NCBI GenBank assembly: GCA_963931865.1
Contig: OZ007516.1
Span: 7,084,139-7,148,138 of the forward strand
DNA length: 64,000 bases
Source of the DNA: Axinella damicornis
Lineage: Eukaryota; Porifera; Demospongiae; Axinellida; Axinellidae
Reading direction: 5' to 3'
The notes below the pieces were generated by a model. That model searched no databases and was not told where the DNA came from. It saw only the letters and a list, made by a program, of their open reading frames with translations. A program made the position numbers and the translations under genes. This document shows, piece by piece, positions 1-9,893 of the stretch (position 1 is its first letter; each line of letters starts with the position of its first letter).

Positions 1-607
1 ATCAACCAATCAGAGGGCCACTAGCAGGAAATGGAAGTACTACACTTGTGGCTTTAGCGGTATATCTGCTACTAATGACAGCATGTTCTCTGAATAACTT
101 ACATCTCTGAACTGCACCTTGCCCTGCAGAGAGAGGAGGGAAAAAATTGATTGCACAGACTGACACACACACAGAAGTCTCACGTCGCCAGACACATACA
201 GTGACCTGTTCGACCAACCTACTGTTTTGTTTACAATCTGACCAACAAATTATGGCCGACCACTTACCAGTTCTCCCAGCTCCCTCACGCAGGCGTACGC
301 CGCCTCCGACTGGAGGAACAGCTGGGCTAGCGTCATCTGCTCAGAACGAAATATCGACCCCATTTTCCCCTCCACCCAGACTTCTCTTGCAACTTGACAA
401 TACAATAGTCTCTCAACGCGTTTGCAACTTAGGAGCACCTTAGAACTGTTTGCTTTCTCAACCTTTCGAAGACTAGACGAAGTACAGAAATTTCGTCAGC
501 CGTTTTGAGTCACATGAGTTCTCTAATTCAGCGTAAAATATATTATTTCACTCATCCATCTGCTCTAATTTAACGTGGGAAGATTTACGCGCGTTGAAAG
601 AGGAGAG
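1..607. other. Region upstream of HAT1, no gene seen
   Basis: No recognisable coding exon was found on either strand. Short open frames are not supported by homology or by splice sites. A stop codon in frame at 566-568 closes the HAT1 reading frame upstream of its ATG at 608, so this stretch probably holds the HAT1 promoter and 5' UTR. No TATA box or other core promoter element stands out. Confidence 0.4.
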
Positions 608-3600
608 ATGTTTAGCTGCAAGGATTTGGAGGGCTACATCTGCAATTCTAGCTCCTCCTTGGAGCTCAAATTTGGTGAGCATGCAGTTGGAGTTATGTGG
701 GGTCCATGTGCTCTAGTCGTACCAGCAAAATCCAATGTCGGCTCCCAAAATTAGGAAATGAGTTCTTATTCTCTCCCTTAGTTCGTAAGGAGGCAGACGT
801 GTTTGACGATAACCTGGCCTTTCCCCCGCAATTCTCACATCAGGTGTTTGGAGATAAGTGAGTTTAATAACTTCGTAGTCACTCTTATTGATCAATCAAT
901 CCTACCTTAATATATTTCATTACTTTTGCAGAGAAACGATTTTTGGGTACAAGAATCTCAAAATAAAGGTAATGGACATATTTGTGTATTTCATGTCCTT
1001 ACTGCCCGTGCACCATGCAATCATTTTGTGCACGGTTTCAATAGTTGTGTGTGAAGGTGAAGTAGCTACTGCGTGTTAGGGTTGTTTGTCAGCTCTAGCT
1101 CAAGAAGGCAGGCAGACATCAGCCCACATCCTAGCCTCTCTCCTGGCCACGTACGTCATGTCCCTTGAAGGACAGCTGTATTGTTAGCAGGACACCTGTC
1201 TGAGTAATGGCCAACAGCTGGAGGTAGTGATCAGCTGCTGCTCGACTGCACCAGCTGAGGAAGCCCAACCGGATGGAGACCATTGTGCTCAGCAGGCATC
1301 CGTTTGTGTGGGTCAAGACATGTAATGGAACTGCTCCCCCCCCCCCCCCCCCCCACATACACACCCACACACACGCACACACACCCTCTAGCTCTACTAC
1401 ACTCCAGACCAACTGCACACATACCTTGGATTCAGCTATGACGACAAGGTCGATCCAGTGAAACACGATGGCACAAAACCAGACAATGTCATCAAGACAT
1501 TGGCTCAGTGCCTCCCAGAAGGTCAGGATAGTGATCCCAGTGGTTCATTGCAGTTTCAACTCTAAGTGGACCTACTGTAGTTACAGTAGCTTGATATCCT
1601 GTCGTCTCATCTCCCCTCCACCCTCTGATTCTTCTCCATCCCCACCCAATCCTCCCTCCCCCCTCCATCTTCCCCCCCCTCCATCCCCACCCACTCATTC
1701 CTCCCACCCCGTCGTCCTTCCTCTCCTACATAGGTTTCACAACTAACTTGGATGAGTTTATTGGGCAGTTATCCCACCCCACCACATTCAAACCCTTCGG
1801 AGAACTACAGCATGTGTACAACAGTGCTGGCAGGACATTTGAGGTGTACAAGGTATGTCTGACTAAAATGTGCTCCAAAGAAAGACAGTGTAAATGTACA
1901 TGTACTTAGACATGCTTAAGTAGTTGTAGCTGTGTTTCCTCCCTCCCTCCCTCCCTCCCTCCCTCCCTTCCTCCCTCCCTCCCTTCCTCCCTCCCTCCCT
2001 TCCTCCCTCCCTCCCTTCCTCCCTCCCTCCCTTCCTCCCTCCCTCCCTCTCATGCAGGCAGACATGTCCTACCCTGGATTTCGAGAGTACCATGCTCGAC
2101 TTCAGACCTTCCTCCTCTGGTACATCGATGCAGCCTCTTTCATTGGTCAGTGAGTAGACCTCCCATGCATGGAAACGCACCCTTCTAGCTCTGGACCAGA
2201 ACCACCTGTTAGGCCCAGTAGCTACTTGTAGGTCAGAAATTGGCTGACGCTACAACTCATCCTATCCTGGAGTGTGTGGTAGCCTTGTTAATAAGAATCA
2301 GCTACTGCTTTTGCAATGTAATTGTATAGTTTGTGTTTGGGCACAATATAGCTTCAAGATTACATGTATGGTCGGCTAAGAAACGTCATCAAGGCTTCAG
2401 CAGATTTTGATGTCTGAAAGTCATTTTTACACTTGTATCGGGTAAGGCCTAGCTGGAACCTCCCATTTCCATATTCCCACCATCAGAGCTCTCACCCTCC
2501 ACGGTCAGACCTCCCGCACATTATGGTGCCGTATTGTGCACAATATTGTGCACAATATAAACACACTGTCCCGGGTGCATTGACTAATGGTCTTTTTATG
2601 TTTTCAGATTCTGACGATGAAAGGTGGTCCCATTATCTTGTGTGAGTCAATCCTGTCCTCTAATGCTTGCATTGTGTGTCAATGCCACCATGTCGTATCT
2701 CACGATGCCACTGTGCTCTGCCTCTGTTTCTAAGCACGTGCAGGTGCACTCTTGTGGCATTTTAGTTGGGGTTGTTGCTGGGCTGGGCGATTATGTGATG
2801 AACTGTATTATCTGTGAGCATTAATGTCAGCAATCACATCTAGCTGTGATGTCAGTCATGTACTAACATCCATGATTGTGCATTATGGTGAATATGCTGA
2901 TGAGTTCCGGTGCACATGTTGAAAAATGTAAAGTTCTCACAGAGAACAAGGACGCTATGTTTTGCATGTTATTCAACCATCTACACGTTCCAACGCTCGG
3001 AGTATGGCAGTTGCCTAGATACGTGTGGTATGTTACCTGCAGCTGGTACCTTCACTCTTCTTGCTGTTCTGAGAAACAGTACGCCCACGTTCATTTTAGG
3101 TCTTTCTACCCTTGACATCACTCACGTGAGGAATGTGCCAGGCCCTCCCCGCTTTTCCGTACTGCAGCGACGTAAAGCTGGGCGTGGGACTGGGAACGAG
3201 GCTAATACAATAACATCTGAAAGCAGCAAGAGTCGAAGTGGTCACTGCAACAACTGCCCATTACTAACAGCCGGACAAATACGTCTCTCTGATGCTCATG
3301 CAGGTTTGAGAAACTCACTGAGAATGGCCAGCACTTGTTCTCCATCGTGGGCTACACCACTGTCTACGCCTTCTACGCCTACCCCAACAGAATCCGGCCC
3401 AGAATTAGGTACAGTGTGTGCAGTGAGGATGAGATCGACAGTATTGGAATTAGGTACAGTGTGTGCAGTGAGGATGAGATCGACAGTATTGGAATTAGGT
3501 ACAGTGCGCGCAGTGAGGATGAGATCGACAGTATTGGAATTAGGTACAGTGCGTGCAGTGAGGATGAGATCGACAGTATTGGAATTAGGTACAGTGTGTG

Positions 3601-4643
3601 CAGTGAGGATGAGATCGACAGTATTGGAATTAGGTACAGTGCGTGCAGTGAGGATGAGATCGACAGTATTGGAATTAGGTACAGTGCGCGCAGTGAGGAT
3701 GAGATCGACAGTATTGGAATTAGGTACAGTGCGTGCAGTGAGGATGAGATCGACAGTATTGGAATTAGGTACAGTGTGTGCAGTGAGGATGAGATGGACA
3801 GTATTGGAATTATATAGGTACAGTGTGTGCAGTGAGGATGAGATCGACAGTAGGGTAACGGAGGGGATTTCCCGACAGTTTTTTTAATTCCGGACACGGC
3901 AATCATCACGGCAATTCATGCCCCTCGCATTCGCTCTGCCGAACTATGGTAAGTGCGCATGGATACCCTACCTTCGAACTTTCCAACGCTGTATCAAAAA
4001 CTGCTCCTAGAGAGTGAAAGCTGGGGCCGTGTCCGGAAATCCCCTGCTGTCCGGAAATCCCCTCCGTTACCTTATGGGTGCTTGCGTAATGAGGTTCAAT
4101 GTACGAGTCGTAGTTATGCCTATATATTATCCCCACACTGTCAGGAAGAGAATATGCACCTAATAATGAGGTGTGCTCATCCGTGTGTTTCTTGGCTTTA
4201 CCACTCTGAAAATGGCAGAGTTTCTACTTCAGTGCTTGGGGGAGGGAGGGAGGGAGGGCGAGGAGGGGAGGGAAGGAGGGAGGGATGGAGCAAGAGGGAA
4301 GGGAGCATTATGCCATCACCAATACACATATATACATGTATTGTAGTCACACAGCTCACATATCAAATTAATGTAGGCAAAGGTTTGACTGTTGCCTACT
4401 CCCCCTCCTGTAACATCAAACATCTTTTTACCAGGAACCATTATATCTTACATCAATAGAAATAACTAACATGTAAGTTCACAGTACAAAGTTTAAGTTC
4501 AACGTTACACTTCCCTCTATCCCTCCGTCCCTCCCCCCACAGTCAGATGTTGATACTGCCTCCCTTTCAGAGACAAGGCCATGGAGGTATGTCACCAAAA
4601 ATCCACAAGCGTCTCCCCTTCCTCCCGACACTCACACACACAT

Positions 4644-4703
<60 letters not shown>

Positions 4704-4784
4704 CTGCGTGAACCTGGGCTTTTTGGTGTCCCATCATATCTCCCTATCCTCCCCCCTCCCCCCTCTCCCCTCCCTTCTCCGTAT

Positions 4785-4815
<31 letters not shown>

Positions 4816-6707
4816 CCTCACAGCACAGCTCCTCCAGTCAGTGTATGATGATCATACACCTGACCCTCGAGTTCTCAACATCACCGTGGAGGACCCGTCT
4901 GACGAGTTCCGGGCCCTCAGGGACTTTGTAGACTGCAGGAACGCCCTTGCAATAGAGTGTTTCAGAACCCCAGCTGTGCACGAGGACTTTGGTGGAGAAT
5001 TAGAGAGGGCATGTCAGGAGAAACTGAAGCTTCATAAGGTGAGGGTGGGAGATTTATCGCAGCATCCCGAGTGTGAAAGTCATCCTAATGTGGATGAGTT
5101 GATGACCTACTGTGTACAGTGGATGAAATATTCGAACAGATGTGATGTAGTTGCAACTGTGCCTTCCATAATTGGGGGTTGTAGACTTAGATCTTGTACA
5201 TGTACCTTAAGTTTTCAAAAAATTAACAAGGATGATTGTCACACTATTCACAAATGATTCTCACTGGAAAATTGAAGGGTCATCTGTCCATTTTGGAAGA
5301 GGAATATAATGTACCTCCTTTCTTGTGTTTGTTAGCCTTGTTCCCAGGCCTACCCTTTTTTGGAAAGTGGAGGTGCATGCAGCAAGAACAGGGAAGACCT
5401 GGACGCATTTGATCATCAAAATAGACGTACATTTGTACATGTAGAGGGTGGGGCCCATAGTCAGTTCAGGTGGTCCAGGACTCCTGGTTCAGTTGATGAG
5501 CCATTGAGCGCTCCACCATTAGCCCAGACTCCTGATGCTCGACTGTTCCTGTTAACTCACTCCCATGTGCATGACACCTTTGTGTTTGTGGTGTTCCATG
5601 ATTCAGTTACAGTAGTACTAGTCTGTCCTCCAGGGTTCCATGAGGGGTGGCAAGGGAACCTTTGTCTGTTGTTCATGTAGGCCTGTGTATACCAGAATTA
5701 TTACCGTAGTTGCGTGTTATTAGGCGCAGCTCACTTATACATGTAGGCGCATATTCACTGTTAGGCGCAGGTTCAACTCTCGTCCCAGGTATTCGCTGTT
5801 AAGTGCTGCGGTCTTCATTTTCTATCCTATGGAGTGGACGAATTGAAGCACACTTCCTATTCAAGGAATGTCATTCGTTATTAGGTGCATCTCGCTTATA
5901 GGCGCATATTTCCTTCCTGTGGAGTTATTGGCACATATTTCCTTCCTGTGGAGTTATATAGGCGCATGCGCCTAATAACGTGCGACTACGGTATTTGGCT
6001 CATACATGTACTTGCATTCATGTAGTGGACATAATTTGTTGATTGTAGAAACAAGCACGTCGTGTGTATGAGATCCTGAGATTGCGGGCCACTGATCGCA
6101 GCAACACAGAACAGTACACTCGCTACCGACTGGCCGTCAAGAACAGACTCAATGGACCGTACCAGGTGAGTCAGTGTGGGGATCATGTTGTCTTCAGCAG
6201 GACTTACGATCATTACCAGTCTCACCCCAAACTAAACCAGTTGGATGTAGCCTTGTTCCCAGGCTCCCCCTGCATGCAGTAACTTTTTGTTGCTGTGCAG
6301 GGGGGAGCCTCAGAACGGGGCTAGTTGGGATGTAGCTACATTGAAGTTCGTGTCCTGTGTGCATGTGCATTCAGCACACCAAAAGAAACGTTTCAGCTCT
6401 AAACTCACCTGTGAATTGAGTATTGGGCAGCTCTAACATGCATATACCTCACAAACACACCTGCCTCACACACACCCTTCACACAATACACTGTACACCC
6501 TCCTCACACCCCCAACCCCACCCATCGCAGAGGGAGCAGCGAGACATGCGCAAGCTGATGAATGTGATGGACCCAGCTGAGCTGGTCCAGACCCAGCACC
6601 CTGTGTCACATGATGATCATGTGACTGACCTCCACCAGCAATACCTGGAGGTGGAGGGGGAGTACAGCGGCATCATTGAGAAACTAGCATCAACTCCACA
6701 TACATGA
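608..6707 (+). CDS. HAT1: Histone acetyltransferase type B catalytic subunit HAT1 (multi-exon)
   Basis: HAT1 acetylates new cytosolic histone H4 (K5/K12) before chromatin assembly, with RBBP7/46 as partner. Exons read from splice sites and phase: 608-674, 782-857, 932-968, one unplaced short exon, 1408-1521, 1734-1852, 2058-2145, 2608-2641, 3304-3408, 4543-4586, 4824-5038, 6049-6165, 6531-6707 (stop). Recognisable blocks in order are FGYK-type near the N terminus, GFREYHARLQTFLLWYI, DDERWSHYLVFEK, SIVGYTTVYAFYAYP, then QMLILPPFQRQGHG, which holds the acetyl-CoA loop Q-x-x-G-x-G, and ARRVYEILRLRATD. All are close to animal HAT1. The start at 608 is the first ATG after an in-frame stop. About 8-9 residues expected between exons 932-968 and 1408-1521 could not be located, and phase shows that the missing exon must end in phase 1. 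The exon ending at 3408 runs into a minisatellite that copies its own splice donor. Confidence 0.93.
1929..2050 (+). repeat. Expanded pyrimidine tract (CCTCCCTCCCTT-like) before a HAT1 acceptor
   Basis: About 120 bp made almost only of CCCT/CCTT units, ending 7 bp before the exon that starts at 2058. It extends the normal polypyrimidine tract of this acceptor. Simple-sequence expansion is the likely origin. A short poly-C run at about 1338-1354 lies in the previous intron. Confidence 0.85.
2944..3204 (+). repeat. 5'-truncated copy of the TAGCCTCGTTCCC inverted-repeat element
   Basis: This intronic stretch resembles the interior and right end of the elements at 39625-40588 and 40782-41119 and finishes with the family terminus GGGAACGAGGCTA. 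The left terminus is missing. It preserves the uninterrupted sequence around CGTTCATTTTAGGTC that is split by another element at 39895, so it serves as an empty-site reference. Confidence 0.8.
3402..3850 (+). repeat. 45-bp minisatellite carrying the HAT1 exon 3' splice-donor sequence
   Basis: About ten copies of a 45-bp unit begin at the very end of the HAT1 exon that closes at 3408. Each unit contains ATTAG|GTACAGTG, so AG|GTACAG recurs at 3409, 3454, 3499, 3544, 3589, 3634, 3679, 3724 and 3769. A tenth copy at 3818 is shifted by a 4-bp insertion. The unit is 15 codons long and stays open in the HAT1 frame (RYSVCSEDEIDSIGI per unit) until a stop at 3815-3817. The first nine candidate donors share the same phase. 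Units differ by G/C changes at the GTGTGTGCAG segment. Confidence 0.95.
4642..4812 (+). repeat. (CA)n microsatellite followed by C-rich tract in a HAT1 intron
   Basis: A dinucleotide CA run occupies roughly 4646-4700. A C-rich tract ending in a run of about 25 C follows and stops just before the acceptor of the exon at 4824. Simple repeats, no coding content. Confidence 0.9.
5702..5993. repeat. Short inverted-repeat element flanked by TA (MITE-like)
   Basis: The termini TACCGTAGTTGCGTGTTATT and AATAACGTGCGACTACGGTA are imperfect inverted copies, both bounded by TA. The interior repeats TTAGGCGCA-type motifs in both directions, so the whole can fold back. It sits in the HAT1 intron between exons 4824-5038 and 6049-6165. 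No open frame of note, so it is probably non-autonomous with a TA target. Confidence 0.75.
6248..6323. repeat. Short TAGCCTYGTTCCC hairpin element
   Basis: Begins TAGCCTTGTTCCCAGGC and ends with its imperfect complement GCCTCAGAACGGGGCTA. The middle also pairs (CTCCCCCTGCA with TGCAGGGGGGAG). A diverged member of the window-wide TAGCCTC family inside the last HAT1 intron. Confidence 0.7.
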
Positions 6708-7632
6708 TGAATGTTGAATGTATCTGTGATGTTGAGAATTAATTATGCATTTCCAAGCTTCCATGGAAAACACAGGATATTGTATGAGCCTGTGTAACTA
6801 GGTATAATCAGTGCCAGTTGCCAGTTGAAAAGTCGACACTCCTTCAGACTCCTTGGCTTTGATAAATTGTTTAGCTGCAATCTGGATGATGTCTGAAAGG
6901 TTTTCCGCTGTGAGATAAAATCTGGGGACGAGGTTACCTAAGCTTCTGTGCCATGCATAGTGGTCCCAGACCCTTAATGATGCAGGAAATTTTCACAGAA
7001 GTGAAGGTCAGCCAGGCAACTGAAAATTTGAATATCGTCTGCACAGAGAGACAGGTAGTACAGCTACATACACCCAGCGACAGAGTTGTCCCTCACCCGA
7101 GCGCAGAGCATATGGGAGTGACACAGGAGACACGGAGAGGAGCGCAGAGAAACGTGAATGTTGTGTCTGACAGGGTAAGTTCAACAACTAAAACTGAACC
7201 CTGAGGAACACCGGAGAGAATGTTGGTTGTTGTCGAAGGCCAATATAAATGTGTACTTTAGGCTAGAACCAAAATTTCTATGAGACTGCATTAAAATGTG
7301 TGAGTCTCGCTGTGGGGTTGGCAAGTCTGGCCGTCATGCAGGTGTATATGTTGGCTATATGTGTTTGGGGGCTCAAAGTCTATACATGTACTTGAAGGGG
7401 ATCGAGGGACTGCATGGTTGAAGCATTCAGAAAAAGAGGGGTTTGAAAGTAATCATTGAATTCAAGTTCGAAATGATATCAGTTTGAATATATGGCACCA
7501 GGAATATCCCAGTACTATATATTCCAACTGATTTGGGGATCTCCTTCCAAAATTTGAGACTGCTTTATCCCATTTTGTGTTGTGAAGGTGTGCTGAAAAA
7601 ATTAATAGGGATGAAAAATTTGGTACTCAAAA
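6708..7632. other. Spacer between convergent HAT1 and Kelch gene 1
   Basis: HAT1 (+) and the Kelch gene (-) converge here, so both 3' UTRs should lie in this stretch. No coding exon or structured element was recognised. Short open frames lack homology. Confidence 0.4.
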
Positions 7633-9772
7633 TTAATTATTGGCAATGGCAATTTCAAGTTGGTCAGTCTCTCCACAACCAGTCAGACCCCCCACCACCA
7701 TTAGCTTGTTGCTGGGGAGAACTGTGACTAGACACATGGATCGAGGGGTGGGCATGTGGCTGATGACCTCCCAAGAGTTGGTTGCCGTGTTATAAACATA
7801 AATAGCATCCGTTTCCTTCCCATCTGACTGTCCACCAACTGCTAGCAGCTGCTGATTTAGTTCGATGCACGTTGAACAATCCACTGGTAAGCCAGAAAGT
7901 GTGTGCCATGCCCCTTTGTTTTCAGCAAGGAGAGCACTCAGACAGTGGGTGAAAACTTGCATTATTGGTATTCCATATTGGTCTACTCCTCCCACCAGGT
8001 ACACACTGTCCCCACACACCGTAGCCGAAGCATCAAGGAGAGGGTGAGGTAAGCTGCAGGCTGTTGACCATTGCAGAGTCTCTGTGTCCATTACTTCGAC
8101 TGCAGTCAGTGCAATGCTCCCCTTTCCCCAACTGCGTCCTCCGGCCACCACCAGAGCCTTGCCACTGCATACAACAGCTGTGTGATAGCGTTTGGTTGGC
8201 ATGGGTGGAAAGTACTCCACCCACTCGTCTCCTTCCATGAGGCTAAGGAGTGCGTTGGTGGTCGTATCAGTACCAAAGAGAATAGAACTGATGAAAGTGT
8301 ACACACCAAACTGCCTCCCACCAATAGTAGTCACAAGGCCATTGACAATTTCCACGGTAAAACCGCACACAGGGCACTCCGGGAGAGTAGACCACTCCTC
8401 CGTATCTAGATTGCATGTTTGTATTTGACTACTCTCAGTAGCTGGTAGGAGATATACCATGCTACCATATACACCGGCTGAACCTCTGTACATCTTGTAC
8501 GGTGCTGCCTTACACGTCTTCCAACTCAGCTTCAGTGTTATCTGTGTTGGTGTTGGCTCATCCTTTGCTTCTAGACTTTCCTGTAACTCCTGAATCATGT
8601 CCTCTCTCTGTAGGACCTTTTGTTGCAGCTGTGCAGTCACTTGCTCACTGGCTACCAGCTGTTGGTGCAGCTCTCGAAGTTGCCTTTCCCTGGCCTCAAT
8701 AACGTGATCTTTCTCCTCAATTTGTTGGATATGTTGACGTTGACCCCAAGCTGCTTGCTCAAGTTCCTGTCGAAGTGTCTCCATTTCTTGTAGAGTCACG
8801 GCTATCACTGCATCCTTCTTCCGGATTTGATCATCACACTCTTGCAACTGCTGCTGGAGACCTCGAATCCTCTGATCACGTTCTTCCAGCTGCTGTTGAA
8901 CCTTCTCTTTCTCTTGCTGCAGTTCTCTGATCTGCTTTCCCCTGCTCTCTCTGTCACTTTGCGCTGGTGTGCTTCTCTCATGAGCTTTCTGTTGCGGAGG
9001 TTGAATGCCATCACCCCCACACCTGAGGTCTGTTTGATTCAACCCACTCTTTGCTGACACTTGCACATGACCTCCTAAAGGTAGCAGGAAAAGTAGGATG
9101 GAAAGGAAGAGGGTATAACAGAACATGTTTATTTTAAGACAGTGCACAGTGTTCCAGAGCAAAGAAATCGAAATGGCTGTCTAAAGGAATGGTCCACAAA
9201 CGTATCCAGTCCCATACTTGATTGCAGTTGTAAAATCCAAGTTTGGTACTATGAGGCTAGTCTTTCAGCATTCTAAGCGAAAAAGGGTATCCACTTAACA
9301 TGACTGTATTTTACTGAGTCGTAGCTAACATGAACTTACCGTGTCTCCCAGCAATCTCGGCAGCGAGGGAAGGATCTCCGCCTCCGGCTTCATGACCTAC
9401 CACTTCAACAAGCTTTACCCACGTAGGGTCTCCAAACCGTTTCACATCATAGGCCCTTCTCAACCAAGAAGTTAGCATCTGCGTCAAGCAGTTTGTGGGG
9501 CTCTCTTCCTGCAATTGGATGACATTCAGCTTATCAATTCGGATCCCCAGATGAATGCCAATATGTTTCCATTGAGCTGCAACACCAGTCAATTCCTTGA
9601 GGATGTCTGAGAGGTCTGCCATTCCTGTAAAGCAATGAAGCTATGCAAATTATGCTGGGACGTGAGACTAGCTATATATATTTATAGAAACAGGCTAGCT
9701 AGATACCATAGCTAGCTACTTACCTAAACTTGCGGAGTTCACCGTGTTCACACAGTCCAGCTTTTCGGCCAT
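7633..9772 (-). CDS. Death domain - coiled coil - Kelch repeat protein, gene 1
   Basis: Three exons on the minus strand: 9772-9724 (49 nt, MAEKLDCVNTVNSASL), 9624-9340 (285 nt) and 9074-7633 (1442 nt), all with GT-AG introns in phase 1. Total 1776 nt, 591 aa. Residues about 20-105 form a Death-fold domain (LKELTGVAAQWKHIGIHLGI and SWLRRAYDVKRFGDPTW are typical). Residues about 155-290 are a Q/E/L-rich coiled coil. Residues about 310-590 hold five or six Kelch repeats with paired glycines (ALVVAGG, SVYLVGG, LLAVGG, LMVVGG) and tryptophans. There is no BTB domain and no signal peptide in the spliced form. The likely role is a cytosolic adaptor that pairs Death-fold signalling with Kelch protein binding, which is inference from architecture. 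A paralogue lies at 15411-18991. The first ATG is 121 bp from the divergent folate-receptor-like gene. Confidence 0.88.
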
Positions 9773-9893
9773 TTTCGCCTTAGCCCCACCCTACAGTTAG
9801 TCTCGATCTCGTTCCCAAGCTTAGAGTTAGCCTCATTCCCGGATCCCAGATAATATTCCGTGAGCTGCAAACGATCCCTGAGCTGCAAACGAG
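9773..9893. promoter_or_regulatory. Divergent promoter between Kelch gene 1 and folate-receptor-like gene
   Basis: Only 121 bp separate the two opposite start codons (9772 on minus, 9894 on plus), so transcription of both genes must start in or near this interval. It contains two broken TAGCCTCATTCCC/CTCGTTCCC half-elements (about 9806-9843) and a duplicated GAGCTGCAAACGA motif (9862-9892). No clear TATA box. Confidence 0.6.

Noticed and set aside
1863..2180. Long open frame over a GGGAGG/CCTCCC tract on the minus strand
   Set aside because: It is the shadow of a simple pyrimidine repeat in front of a HAT1 acceptor; the coding exon is on the plus strand.
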